A stretch of 53,387 nt of DNA from Methylobacter sp. (GTDB taxonomy: Bacteria > Pseudomonadota > Gammaproteobacteria > Methylococcales > Methylomonadaceae): positions 1 to 53,387 of the forward strand of contig NZ_JAUXVR010000039.1 of the NCBI RefSeq assembly GCF_030680395.1. The letters run 5' to 3'. A program made the translations under genes and the position numbers. The notes beneath the pieces were generated by a model. That model did not search any database. It had not been told where the DNA came from and saw nothing but the letters and a program-made list of their open reading frames with translations. Within the stretch, counting starts at the first letter, position 1, and the number at the start of each line of letters is the position of its first letter. Shown in pieces: positions 43,020 to 53,232 of this stretch.

Positions 43020-44873
43020 ATGTCAAACCTGCATCGAAGTCATGCCATGCCTTTCGGGACTCATATACGGGATGACGGCAAGATCACTTTTAGATTATGG
43101 GCGCCCGGAGCCGACAAGGTTGAATTAAGCCTGCAAGGCAGCGCGCCTGAACTCAGGTTACTGATGACGCCTGAAGCCGATGGCTGGTATGGCATTACCA
43201 CCGAACTGGCCGGTATCGGCTTTTTTTACCAGTACCTGATCAACGGGCAATATTACGTTCCCGATCCTGCCTCCCGTTATCAACCTCAGGATGTTCATGG
43301 TTCCAGTCAGGTTATCGATCCCGATGCCTGGCAATGGCAGGATCATGGCTGGAAAGGACGGCCTTGGGAAGAGACGGTGTTTTACGAGCTGCATGTCGGG
43401 ACTTTCACTGAAGACGGCACTTTTACCGGGGTAACAAAACGTCTGGATTATCTGGTCGATTTGGGCGTGACCGCAATACAGCTAATGGCCATTGCCGATT
43501 TTCCCGGTCAACGTAATTGGGGCTATGACGGCGTATTGCCGTTTGCGCCTGACAGCAGCTACGGAACCGCAGAGGATCTTAAAGATCTGATTGACACCGC
43601 GCATGCCAAAGGCTTGATGGTGTTTAACGACGTGGTTTACAGCCATTTCGGCCCGGAAGGCAATTACCTGCATCTGTATGCGCCGGGATTTTTTACCGAT
43701 CGATTCCATACGCCGTGGGGCGATGCGGTTAATTTCGACCCTGAACATAACCACTGGGTACGCTGGTTCTTTATCCACAATGCGCTGTATTGGCTTGAAG
43801 AATATCATTTCGACGGGTTGCGCTTTGATGCCATACATGCCATTTTCGACGACTCATCCCCGGATATTCTGGAAGAACTGGCCGAAGCCGTTCGACTGGG
43901 GCCGGGATATGATCGCCCTGTCTATTTAGTGCTGGAAAACGACAATAATGTCACCCGTTACTTAAGGCGCAATCCGTCCTTGCCGCAGCGTTATTTCGAT
44001 GCGCAATGGAATGACGATCTGCATCATGTTTTGCATGTTCTGCTAACCGGAGAGAGCGCTGGCTATTATCAGGATTACAGTCAACAACCGCTACGCCATC
44101 TGGCCCGCTGTTTAACCGAGGGTTTTGCTTATCAGGGCGAAGAATCCGCTTATCAGGACGGGAAGCGGCGCGGCGAATCCTGTTCGGGGTTGCCGCTGAC
44201 GGCCTTTGTATCCTTCTTGCAGAATCATGACCAGGTCGGTAACCGGGCATTCGGCGAGCGCATCGCAAACCTTTGCGCTCCGGAAGCTGTGCGTGCGGCG
44301 ACCGCGATCGTATTGCTGACACCGTCGCTGCCTTTGTTGTTTATGGGCCAGGAATGGGCCTGTAATCAGCCGTTTACCTATTTTGTGGATTTTCCCGGCG
44401 AATTGGGCGAGGCAGTAAACCTGGGTCGATTACAGGAATTTTCCAGGTTCACGGGGTTTAACGATGCTGAATCGCGATTAAAAATACCTTTGCCCAACGC
44501 CGTTCAAACCTATCGGGCGGCCAAGCCGGCGTGGGATGAATCGGATCGGGAGCCGCATCGACAATGGCTCGATTATCACCGGGAATTATTGCGTATTCGT
44601 CGCTGTCATATTACCCCAAGGACAAAGGGAATAGTTGCCGGACAAGCCCATTACCTGCTTTTCAATGACAGGGCATTAACGGTGCAATGGCAGATGAACG
44701 ATGCTTCAATTTTAACGCTGGTGGCAAACCTTGGCAGTGATTCGGCGAGGGTTGATTGTTCTTGTGATGGGGACGTGCTGTTTGCCAGCGATTCGGTTGT
44801 GCATAAAAAACTGCGCCAGGGTTGTTTAAACCCTTGGTCGGTCATTTTTTATTTAAAGGAAGCCGACAAATGA
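43020..44873 (+). CDS. treZ: Malto-oligosyltrehalose trehalohydrolase
   Basis: A 617-aa GH13 enzyme. An N-terminal beta-sandwich (FRLWAPGADKVELSL) precedes the barrel. GVTAIQLMAIADFPGQRNWGYDG, FDGLRFDAIHAI (nucleophile D), YLVLENDNN (acid/base E) and FLQNHDQVGN are the conserved regions of TreZ. It releases trehalose from malto-oligosyltrehalose. It works with TreY, encoded 170 bases downstream, on glycogen or maltodextrin. A hairpin repeat lies in that gap. Confidence 0.95.
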   Translation: MSNLHRSHAMPFGTHIRDDGKITFRLWAPGADKVELSLQGSAPELRLLMTPEADGWYGITTELAGIGFFYQYLINGQYYVPDPASRYQPQDVHGSSQVIDPDAWQWQDHGWKGRPWEETVFYELHVGTFTEDGTFTGVTKRLDYLVDLGVTAIQLMAIADFPGQRNWGYDGVLPFAPDSSYGTAEDLKDLIDTAHAKGLMVFNDVVYSHFGPEGNYLHLYAPGFFTDRFHTPWGDAVNFDPEHNHWVRWFFIHNALYWLEEYHFDGLRFDAIHAIFDDSSPDILEELAEAVRLGPGYDRPVYLVLENDNNVTRYLRRNPSLPQRYFDAQWNDDLHHVLHVLLTGESAGYYQDYSQQPLRHLARCLTEGFAYQGEESAYQDGKRRGESCSGLPLTAFVSFLQNHDQVGNRAFGERIANLCAPEAVRAATAIVLLTPSLPLLFMGQEWACNQPFTYFVDFPGELGEAVNLGRLQEFSRFTGFNDAESRLKIPLPNAVQTYRAAKPAWDESDREPHRQWLDYHRELLRIRRCHITPRTKGIVAGQAHYLLFNDRALTVQWQMNDASILTLVANLGSDSARVDCSCDGDVLFASDSVVHKKLRQGCLNPWSVIFYLKEADK

Positions 44874-44888
44874 TGTGTGCAAAAGCGG

Positions 44889-44983
44889 TTTGTCCACGAA
44901 AAGCACGAAAATACTCACTCAGATACAAAACAGCAGCGGGTTCTCCAATGCATTGTTTTATTTCGTGTCTTTTCGTAGACAAA
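44889..44983. repeat. Inverted repeat between treZ and treY
   Basis: The arm TTTGTCCACGAAAAGCACGAAA (44889-44910, shown here with its 22 bases as two halves TTTGTCCACG and AAAAGCACGAAA) pairs with the arm at 44961-44983 (TTTCGTGTCT plus TTTCGTAGACAAA) with one substitution and one gap. It belongs to the CACGAA-type dispersed repeats also seen at 22574-22606. It separates treY from the treT-treZ transcript and may reduce read-through. Confidence 0.65.
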
Positions 44984-45043
44984 TTATTTTCAGGATTAAC
45001 AGTATGGCTGCCGGTTTTTCTATTCCACACAACAGCGTGATTT

Positions 45044-47929
45044 ATGACTGATTCCGTAAATCGGCAAAGAGAGATAGACATTCCCGTTTCGACTTATCGC
45101 CTGCAATTTAACAAGCAATTTACTTTTGCCGAGGCTACCCGGTTTATTTCCTATCTTCGCCGACTCGGCATTAGTCACTGTTACGCTTCTCCTTATCTGA
45201 AAGCCCGTCCCGGCAGTAATCACGGTTACGATATTGTTGACCATAACGAACTCAACCCCGAAATCGGCAGTTACCAGGATTTTGAGTGTTTTATCGCCGA
45301 ATTGCGGCGCAACGGGATGGGTCTGATAACGGATATTGTCCCGAATCACATGGGCATTATGGGCAGCGACAACATCTGGTGGCTGGATGTGCTGGAGAAT
45401 GGTCAGGCTTCTTACTATGCCTCATTTTTTGATGTTGATTGGTATCCGGTTAAGAGAACGCTGCAAAATAAAATACTGCTTCCTGTGCTGGGCGACCATT
45501 ACGGGAATATATTGGAACAGCAGGAACTGAAGCTGGTTTTCGATGCCGACCAGGGCGAGTTTAGCGTTTATTACTATCAGCACCGGTTTCCCGTTGATCC
45601 ACAGACTTATCCTTTTATCCTGAGCTCGCAACACGAACAGTTACTGAACTATTTCGCGGTCGACGATCCGGTGTTTCTGGAATATCAGACCATTGATAAC
45701 AGTTTCAGCAAATTGCCTTCACGCACGAACAGGACGGAAGAAAAAATAGAAGAACGCAAGCGCGATAAAGAAGTCTTTAAAAAGCAACTGGCCAAACTCT
45801 GTGCGGATAGTGCTCAACTCGTTAAGTTTATTAACTTTCATGTCATGGAAATTAACCGGATAGCGGGCGAAAGCGGCGAATTGCATGCATTGCTGGAGCA
45901 ACAGGTCTATCGGCTGGCTTATTGGCGCGTTGCCGGCGATGAAATAAATTACCGCCGGTTTTTCGACATCAACGAACTGGCCGGGTTGCGGATTGAAGAT
46001 GAAAAGGTATTTGATGCGACTCACCAACTGATCCTGTCGCTGATCGAACAGGGCAAGATTCAGGGGCTGCGTATCGATCATGCGGACGGATTGTGCAATC
46101 CGGTAGCTTATTATCAACGCCTTAATAAAAAAATTGCGGCTATTTTAAATACCGGCACCGAGCAGAATACGCCGCCGATCTATATCGTGGCCGAGAAAAT
46201 TGTCGCCAACTATGAATATTTATCCAACAATTGGCCGATTCACGGCACCACCGGCTACGAGTTTGCCAATATCGTTAACGGCGTTTTTATTGATGGCGCG
46301 GCCGAAAAATCATTAACGCATTGTTACGCACGTTTTATAAAGCATCGACAGAATTTCGACGAACTGGTGTATCAGGCTAAAAGGCAGGTGATGACAACCG
46401 CGTTGGCCAGTGAATTGAACGTGCTCGCCAATCAGTTGAGCAAAATCGCCGATGCCAGTTCAAAAACCCGAGACTATACACTCTACGCGTTGCGCAATGC
46501 CTTATCGGAAGTTATCGCCTGTTTTCCTGTTTATCGAACCTATATCAACAGTCAGCGCGTAAGCAAAGAGGACAGCCAGTATATTAATTGGGCGGTTGAC
46601 CAAGGCAGGCAGCGAAGTTGGGCGGCCGATAAAACCGTGTTTGAATTCATTCGACACCTTCTGTTTATGGAACATTATTCGCTAATTGAAAGTACGGATT
46701 TGTTGAGATTTGTAATGAAGTTTCAACAATATACGCCGCAGGTCATGGCCAAAGGCCATGAAGATACCGCGCTTTATCAATATAACCGGCTCATTTCCTT
46801 AAACGAAGTGGGCGGCGATCCCCGGTACTTCGGAAACTCGGTCAACGCCTTTCATCATTTTAACCGGGAACGGATTAAAAAATGGCCACATACCCTGTTA
46901 TGCCTGTCCACCCACGACACCAAACACAGCGCTGACGTACGGGCAAGAATCAATGTATTGACTGAAATACCTCTGCAATGGCAGGAAGCGGCACTACGCT
47001 GGCAGCGCTTGAATAAAGCCAAAAAAACCAAGACGAGCGGAGTGGTTATTGCCAGCAATGATGAATACCTGTTTTATCAGGTGCTGATTGGAACCTGGCC
47101 GCTAACAAGTTTGACGGATGCGGAGTCGGCCGATTATCGGGAACGCATCCGGAGCTATATGATTAAGGCGGTGCGTGAAGCAAAACAATACACCTCATGG
47201 CTCAATCCTAATGAAGATTATGAACAAGCCGTCAATCAATTTGTTTACCAATGCCTGGACGCCAATGCCAGTCCATTATTTTTAAAGGATTTTACCGAGT
47301 TCGAAAGGCAAATCAGAAAACCCGGCTTGTATAATGCGCTTGCGCAGGTAGTGTTGCATACAACCTCGCCGGGGGTGCCGGATATCTATCAAGGCAACGA
47401 ATTATGGCAATTTACTTTGGTTGATCCCGATAATCGACGACCCGTTGATTTCAGTAACAACAGTCAGTTATTGAACGAAATGGAGGCACTGCTGGCAAAA
47501 CCGGATTTTGACCGGCTGCAATTCATAAGATCCTTATTAGCAAATATGGAAGATGGGCGGATCAAGCTTTTTGTGGTCATGCAGACCTTACGCTTTCGAC
47601 ATCAACACGCCGCGTTATTTAAAAACGGCGAATATCTGAAAGTTAATATCCACGGAGCGGGGGCTGACAGACTGCTGGCTTTTGCCAGACAAGACCAAAA
47701 CAACTTTGCCGTTATGGTCGTGCCCCGCTTAAACGGGTTTAACAGATTGTTGGGCGATGTCGGGGCCGATACCTGGCTGGAATTGCCGCAAGACAGCCCC
47801 AGACAGTATCGGGAACTGTTCAGTCAATGCCGGGTTATGACCGAAGCGGTTGAAGACTCTCTTCAGCTCTATATTGGTGAGCCGTTAAAATTATTTCCTC
47901 TCGCCATTTTATTCGGCGTTGTTGAATAA
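45044..47929 (+). CDS. treY: Malto-oligosyltrehalose synthase
   Basis: A 961-aa GH13 enzyme. It opens IPVSTYRLQFNKQFTFAEA, with DIVPNHMGIMG, GLRIDHADGLCNP (nucleophile D), IYIVAEKI (acid/base E) and CLSTHDTKHSADVRARI, the signature TreY order, and the DIYQGNELWQFTLVDPDNRRPVDF end. It converts the terminal alpha-1,4 bond of maltodextrins to the alpha,alpha-1,1 bond of malto-oligosyltrehalose, the substrate for TreZ. Length is rather long compared with about 700-900 aa in many bacteria. tamA starts 27 bases downstream. Confidence 0.95.
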   Translation: MTDSVNRQREIDIPVSTYRLQFNKQFTFAEATRFISYLRRLGISHCYASPYLKARPGSNHGYDIVDHNELNPEIGSYQDFECFIAELRRNGMGLITDIVPNHMGIMGSDNIWWLDVLENGQASYYASFFDVDWYPVKRTLQNKILLPVLGDHYGNILEQQELKLVFDADQGEFSVYYYQHRFPVDPQTYPFILSSQHEQLLNYFAVDDPVFLEYQTIDNSFSKLPSRTNRTEEKIEERKRDKEVFKKQLAKLCADSAQLVKFINFHVMEINRIAGESGELHALLEQQVYRLAYWRVAGDEINYRRFFDINELAGLRIEDEKVFDATHQLILSLIEQGKIQGLRIDHADGLCNPVAYYQRLNKKIAAILNTGTEQNTPPIYIVAEKIVANYEYLSNNWPIHGTTGYEFANIVNGVFIDGAAEKSLTHCYARFIKHRQNFDELVYQAKRQVMTTALASELNVLANQLSKIADASSKTRDYTLYALRNALSEVIACFPVYRTYINSQRVSKEDSQYINWAVDQGRQRSWAADKTVFEFIRHLLFMEHYSLIESTDLLRFVMKFQQYTPQVMAKGHEDTALYQYNRLISLNEVGGDPRYFGNSVNAFHHFNRERIKKWPHTLLCLSTHDTKHSADVRARINVLTEIPLQWQEAALRWQRLNKAKKTKTSGVVIASNDEYLFYQVLIGTWPLTSLTDAESADYRERIRSYMIKAVREAKQYTSWLNPNEDYEQAVNQFVYQCLDANASPLFLKDFTEFERQIRKPGLYNALAQVVLHTTSPGVPDIYQGNELWQFTLVDPDNRRPVDFSNNSQLLNEMEALLAKPDFDRLQFIRSLLANMEDGRIKLFVVMQTLRFRHQHAALFKNGEYLKVNIHGAGADRLLAFARQDQNNFAVMVVPRLNGFNRLLGDVGADTWLELPQDSPRQYRELFSQCRVMTEAVEDSLQLYIGEPLKLFPLAILFGVVE

Positions 47930-47956
47930 AGTGATTGTCATGAAAGAATATTCCGG

Positions 47957-49750
47957 ATGCTATTTCTTATTCTCTCCGCGTGCCTGCGTAGCCCGGTAGG
48001 GTACGCTGTGCGTACCTTTCAGCCAATTTCCGCAACTCTCTGCATTGTGCCGTTCGCACTGTTGCTGTATTTTGCGGCCCCCGCTGTCAGCGCAGAGGTT
48101 TCCGTTAACGGACTTGCAGGAGAAGCTAAAAAAAATGTTCAGCTCATGCTGTCGCTGACAAAAGAGCCGTGCCAAGCATCGGAATGGAAAATACGCGGCT
48201 TGTTTGACAATGCCGATGAAGAAATATCGCAGGCTTTACGGGCTTTGGGTTATTACCATCCCGTTATCGACAAATCATTGGCTTTCAATGCGAAATGTTG
48301 GCAGGCGGACTTTACGATTGCTTCCGGCCCGCAGGTCATCATTGGCGACATCACCATTACCCTGAACGGCGATGCCCGCGATGACGCCGAGTTTCAAAAA
48401 CTGCGCAATGCGCTGCTGACTGCAAACGGCAAGCCTTTGCGCCACGATCACTACGAAAAGATGAAAAGTCGGCTCGAAACACTGGCGATGGAACGAGGTT
48501 ATCTGCAAGCCGCGTTTTCGGGAAAACAATTATTAATCGATAAAGCCAACAACAGGGCGCTCATCACGCTGGTGTTTAATACCGGGAAACGCAGGGTGTT
48601 TGGCGACGTTATTGTTGAACAGGATATTTTGAATCCCGAGTTTGTCAGCAGATTCATTTCAGTAAAAAGCGGCGATTTTTATTCCAGCGAACAACTGGCC
48701 AAAACCCACACAGCACTGTCGAAAAGCGGCTACTTCGACAGGATAGAAATTCGCCCGAATACTGAAAATACCCGCGGTAACCAAGTTCCCGTCAGCATCA
48801 AACTTTATCCGGGCAAAACCCGGCATTACGGATTCGGTGTTGGCTTTGACACCGATATAGGGCCTTTAGTCAATGCAGCTTACAGTAACCGTCGAATAAA
48901 TCGCCGCGGACATTTTATTAATGCCAATCTTGATCTTGCCCCAGTGCGGTCAACGGCAGATGTTGAATACAACGTGCCGCTGGACGACCCGACCCACGAT
49001 TTCTTCAGTTTCGGCGGCGGCTTTAAACGGGAAGATCTGGACGCTTATGAGTCCCTGTCGGCGAAGCTTTCCGCGCGCTTAAAACACGCCTTCGATAACG
49101 GTTGGAAGCAGACGCTGTTTCTCGATTCTCTTTACGAAGACTTTACCATCGGCAGCACATCCAATCAGGTCCTGTTATTAGTCCCCGGCGGCAGCTGGCT
49201 ACGTTCTGTTGCCGATAATCCCATGCGGCCTACCCGAGGCTATCGCCTGGAGCTTAATCTGGCCGGCAGTTATGAAAACCCGATTTCCGATATCAGTTTT
49301 GCGCAAGGCTCAGTAGCCGCCGTATGGACGCATCCCTTACCTTGGCGCGGCAGATTTATCGCTCGAACCGAGCAGGGTGCAACGCTGGTTGATCAATTCG
49401 ACAAGCTGCCGACCTCGTACCGGTTTTTTGCCGGCGGTATGAACAGCGTGCGCGGTTATGCTTATCGAGACCTGGGTCCCAAGGATAATACGGGTAATGT
49501 GATAGGCGGCAAGTTCTTAAGCGTAGTCAGCGCGGAATACGAACATTACCTGTTTGATAACTGGGGCGTTGCGGCATTTGTTGACGCCGGTAACGCTTAT
49601 AATCCCGGTAATGTCAGGATCAAAACAGGGGTCGGTTTAGGCGTCAGGTGGTATTCGCCTATCGGTCCGGTCAGGCTGGATTTTGCATTGCCTTTGAGCG
49701 AATCGGATTCTTCATTTCAAATCCATTTTGCCGCCGGGACAAGGCTATGA
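47957..49750 (+). CDS. tamA: Outer membrane translocation module subunit TamA
   Basis: A 597-aa Omp85-family protein. After a hydrophobic leader come about three POTRA domains (48100 to about 48800 nt; for example EISQALRALGYYHP and the SRFISVKSGDFYSSEQLAKTHTALSKSGYF segment) and a 16-strand barrel ending FQIHFAAGTRL. TamA with TamB assembles autotransporters and transports phospholipids. The start is uncertain: ATG 47957 lacks a ribosome site, while GTG 48008 has AGGG 6 bases before it and gives a cleaner signal peptide (RTFQPISATLCIVPFALLL). A palindrome GGTACGC-TGT-GCGTACC (47999-48015) lies in this leader, so a repeat insertion may have rebuilt the 5' end. Confidence 0.9.
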   Translation: MLFLILSACLRSPVGYAVRTFQPISATLCIVPFALLLYFAAPAVSAEVSVNGLAGEAKKNVQLMLSLTKEPCQASEWKIRGLFDNADEEISQALRALGYYHPVIDKSLAFNAKCWQADFTIASGPQVIIGDITITLNGDARDDAEFQKLRNALLTANGKPLRHDHYEKMKSRLETLAMERGYLQAAFSGKQLLIDKANNRALITLVFNTGKRRVFGDVIVEQDILNPEFVSRFISVKSGDFYSSEQLAKTHTALSKSGYFDRIEIRPNTENTRGNQVPVSIKLYPGKTRHYGFGVGFDTDIGPLVNAAYSNRRINRRGHFINANLDLAPVRSTADVEYNVPLDDPTHDFFSFGGGFKREDLDAYESLSAKLSARLKHAFDNGWKQTLFLDSLYEDFTIGSTSNQVLLLVPGGSWLRSVADNPMRPTRGYRLELNLAGSYENPISDISFAQGSVAAVWTHPLPWRGRFIARTEQGATLVDQFDKLPTSYRFFAGGMNSVRGYAYRDLGPKDNTGNVIGGKFLSVVSAEYEHYLFDNWGVAAFVDAGNAYNPGNVRIKTGVGLGVRWYSPIGPVRLDFALPLSESDSSFQIHFAAGTRL

Positions 49751-49774
49751 ATCCGGATCAATCGCCGTTTTAGA

Positions 49775-52700
49775 ATGATGAAGCGTATTCTTCTGATTAT
49801 CTTGATTGTGCTGCTGACGATCCCTGTCGGCTTGCTCGGTTTGATGAACAGCGTAACCGGCAGCCGCTGGCTGTTGCAGACGGTTTTTTCAAATTTACCG
49901 GTGCAGGTTTCGGTTAAAACCATTGACGGCCGGTTGCTTGAACGCATAGTACTTTCCGATCTGCATTATAAAAGCGATACGGAAACAGTCACCGTTAAAA
50001 ATCTTGTGTTCGCCTGGCAACCTTCCGAACTGTTTTCCGGCATTTTAAAAATTGTCGATATGAGCCTCAATGATGTCAATGTCAGCGTGACCAAGACCGC
50101 AGCCCCGGAACAAAGCACTTTCGACTTTAATGCAGAGTTACGCTTGCCGGTGCAGATCGTGCTTGAAAACCTGCTGTTAACGAACCTTACCTTTCAGCAA
50201 GGCGAGCAGTTGCAACAACTCGAAAAACTGCATTTGGCGGCCTTTACCGAACATGACCGGGTTAATCTGGTTTCACTGGACGTTAATGCCAAACCGCTGG
50301 AAGCAACAGTAAAAGGGCAGGTGGGCTTGGGCAAGGGCTTTCCATTAAGTTTGACCGCCGATTGGCAGGCGACAACGGAGGAATACGGTCTGTGGCAAGC
50401 GACAATTACCGTCACCGGCGACATTCGGCAACTGGCTTTCGACAATCAGTTGTCGTCACCGTTCAAATCAGCTTTGACAGGCAATCTGGATAATTTACAA
50501 GATGCGCCGCGTATCAACGTACGCGGCGATTGGCAAAATCTTAACTGGCCGCTTGGCGGCAACAAGCCTCAAGTAAGCAGTGAGCAGGGATCGCTTGAGG
50601 TGGACGGTTTGCTCAGCGATTATCGGATTATGCTAAACGCACAGCTAAGTCCGCAGTATTTGTCAAAATCCCGGTTAACGTTTAAAGGCCAAGGCAGTAC
50701 CGAGGCTTTGTCTATCAAAGAACTGGAGCTCAAATCACCGGAAGGCGTGTTTCAGATTGACGGCGATGTGTCCTGGAAAGACGCTACCGTTTTTGATCTG
50801 ACTGCAACCGGGCAGAATTTTAATCCGGCCATCCTGTTACCCGAGCTTCCCGGCAGCCTGAACTTTAACACCCGCATCAAAGGCAAACTGGCCGGAGAAG
50901 CGTTACAACTGGATGCCGAGATCAACAAGCTGTCGGGCAAGTTGCGCGGTTATCCGGTTAGCGCAGGCGGCAAGCTGGCGTTGGCCGGTGACCAGCTGAA
51001 AGTCGACGCCTTACAGGTTGTTTCGGGAAGGAATAAAATTGCCGTCAACGGCACGCTGGGACAGGAGCAAGCCGCTCTTATTGTTGCTATCGACGCGCCT
51101 GCGTTGGAATCGTTATGGCCGAAATTGGGCGGCAGCTTGAAAGGGGACGGGCGTTTACAAGGCGCGTGGAAGAACCCGTCGGTGGCCTTTCAGGCGAGCG
51201 GCAAGCGTTTGCGCTTTGCCGAACACAGCGCCGAGCAATTAACCGTCAACATCGATTATCAAGCCGATGCAAAACTGACTTCCAAAATGCAACTGTCTGT
51301 TAACGCGATCAAAACCGGCGAACTTCATATTGCAAAGCTGCTGATTGACGGATTGGGTACGCTTGAGCAACATCGCTTTAAAGCCGACATCAATTCTTCT
51401 TACGGTGATCTGTCAAGCATGCTGACAGGCAGTTTCAAGGCCGGTGTGTGGCAGGGCGATTTTTCCAGGCTGGATTTGAATACCAAAGATTCCGGACGGT
51501 GGCAGCTGACCCATAATATGACTGTCCGCGTCGCGCAAAGTCCTGCCGGTGTCGATGTGTCTTTGGCGCAAGCCTGTTTAGCCCAACAAGCCGCCGATCT
51601 TTGCGTACAAGGGCAGTATCCGGCCAGCGGTGATTTTCAGTTTAAAATTAACGCCAACGCATTGCCTACCGGCTTGATGCAAGTCTACCTACCTGAATCG
51701 ATGCAGTTAAAAGGCATTATTAACGCCGATGCGGAACTACGACAGCAGCAGGGTTTGCTGAGCGGCAATTTTCGACTGACCATGCCTGCAAACGCAAAGA
51801 TTGTGTTACAGACCCAGCAAGGGCCGATTGAGTTTATTTTGGGCTCATGGTTGTTATCAGGCAAACTGAAAGAAACGATGGTTTCAGCCGATTTCGATCT
51901 GGCCCTGACCGGCCGGGATTATCTGCGCGGACAAGTACAGCTGGATACAGGTCAGGGTAAAGCCCTGGCCGGACAGATAACGGGATCGATGCTTAACTTT
52001 GCCTGGTTGAATCCTTTTGTTCCGCAGTTATCTAACATTAAAGGCGATCTTAAAGCGAATTTAGCCTTACAAGGCCGTACCGACCAACCCGCTGTTAGCG
52101 GAGCGGTGCGATTCACCGGCGGAGCTGTTGACTTTGCCGAACTGGGACTCGGAATCCGCGACATCAGGCTTGAAGCGCTTCCATCTGCCTATGCCGAGCG
52201 TATTCAGCTACACGGTTCGGCAAAATCGGGACAAGGGTTCATTCAGCTCGACGGTTTTGCCAACCTGCAAGGGAATGGCGAGTTGATGCTGAATGGAACG
52301 AATTTTGAAGTGGCTAAACTGCCGGAAGCTCAAATAACGGTTTCACCGGAATTAAAAGGCACGTTTACCGACCGGCAACGGAAAGTGACCGGCAAATTAA
52401 AGATCCCCAAAGCCATCATACAGATGACTCAAATCCCTGAAAATGCGGTAAAAGTCAGCCCTGATGAAGTTATTCTCGGCGAGCAGCAAGCCGAACAGAA
52501 GGCAGCGGCGGCAGTCCCTGTCGATGCCGATATAGACATTGAACTCGGCAAACAAGTCAACTTTTCAGGGCAAGGTCTAAAGACCGACCTGTCCGGCACA
52601 TTAAAGGTAACCAAAACCGGAGAAACAACGGCCGTGCATGGCAATATCAACATGGACAAGGCGCGTTATAAAAGTTACGGGCAGGATCTTACCGTACGCA

Positions 52701-53212
52701 AAGGACAAATCCTTTTTAACGGTCCGATCGATAAGCCCTGGCTGGACGTGGAAGCGATACGCGTTTCAAAAAGCAAAGATGTTACCGCTATTCTCAGCCT
52801 GACCGGCCCGCTGGATGCGCCGAAAACGCATTTATATTCAGAACCTGCGTTGCCGGAAGAAGAAGTGCTTGCCTATTTAATTACCGGCGGGCCCTTAAAT
52901 CAGGTCAGCCAGGCGGAAGGAAATATGGTTGCCTCCGCCGCATTATCTTACGGTGCAGGCAAAGCATCATGGCTTGCCAACAAACTGGGCGTAGGCGAAC
53001 TTGAAGTTGAACAAGGAGAAACGCTAGAGGACACAATGGCTACGGTAGGCCAATATCTGACGCCGGATTTATATGTGGGCACCAAAGTCGGCTTGTTTAA
53101 TCAACAGGTTGTATTGGTATTAAAGCGCAAGCTGACCAAGACCTTGAATGTGGAAACGCAGACCGGTACTTCGCAAAGAATAAAACTTAACTATGAGAAG
53201 GATAGCCATTAA
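49775..53212 (+). CDS. tamB: Translocation and assembly module protein TamB
   Basis: An 1145-aa protein of the AsmA-like TamB family. One N-terminal anchor helix (KRILLIILIVLLTIPVGLLGL) is followed by a long periplasmic beta-rich domain and a conserved C-terminal DUF490-type region (DKARYKSYGQDLTVRKGQILFNGPIDKP, then LPEEEVLAYLITGGPL and LKRKLTKTLNVETQTGTSQ). It spans the periplasm as a hydrophobic groove and works with TamA in outer membrane biogenesis. It starts 24 bases after tamA. Length is in the usual range for TamB (about 1100-1400 aa). Confidence 0.94.
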   Translation: MMKRILLIILIVLLTIPVGLLGLMNSVTGSRWLLQTVFSNLPVQVSVKTIDGRLLERIVLSDLHYKSDTETVTVKNLVFAWQPSELFSGILKIVDMSLNDVNVSVTKTAAPEQSTFDFNAELRLPVQIVLENLLLTNLTFQQGEQLQQLEKLHLAAFTEHDRVNLVSLDVNAKPLEATVKGQVGLGKGFPLSLTADWQATTEEYGLWQATITVTGDIRQLAFDNQLSSPFKSALTGNLDNLQDAPRINVRGDWQNLNWPLGGNKPQVSSEQGSLEVDGLLSDYRIMLNAQLSPQYLSKSRLTFKGQGSTEALSIKELELKSPEGVFQIDGDVSWKDATVFDLTATGQNFNPAILLPELPGSLNFNTRIKGKLAGEALQLDAEINKLSGKLRGYPVSAGGKLALAGDQLKVDALQVVSGRNKIAVNGTLGQEQAALIVAIDAPALESLWPKLGGSLKGDGRLQGAWKNPSVAFQASGKRLRFAEHSAEQLTVNIDYQADAKLTSKMQLSVNAIKTGELHIAKLLIDGLGTLEQHRFKADINSSYGDLSSMLTGSFKAGVWQGDFSRLDLNTKDSGRWQLTHNMTVRVAQSPAGVDVSLAQACLAQQAADLCVQGQYPASGDFQFKINANALPTGLMQVYLPESMQLKGIINADAELRQQQGLLSGNFRLTMPANAKIVLQTQQGPIEFILGSWLLSGKLKETMVSADFDLALTGRDYLRGQVQLDTGQGKALAGQITGSMLNFAWLNPFVPQLSNIKGDLKANLALQGRTDQPAVSGAVRFTGGAVDFAELGLGIRDIRLEALPSAYAERIQLHGSAKSGQGFIQLDGFANLQGNGELMLNGTNFEVAKLPEAQITVSPELKGTFTDRQRKVTGKLKIPKAIIQMTQIPENAVKVSPDEVILGEQQAEQKAAAAVPVDADIDIELGKQVNFSGQGLKTDLSGTLKVTKTGETTAVHGNINMDKARYKSYGQDLTVRKGQILFNGPIDKPWLDVEAIRVSKSKDVTAILSLTGPLDAPKTHLYSEPALPEEEVLAYLITGGPLNQVSQAEGNMVASAALSYGAGKASWLANKLGVGELEVEQGETLEDTMATVGQYLTPDLYVGTKVGLFNQQVVLVLKRKLTKTLNVETQTGTSQRIKLNYEKDSH

Positions 53213-53232
53213 GGAACGTGGACAAAATAACT

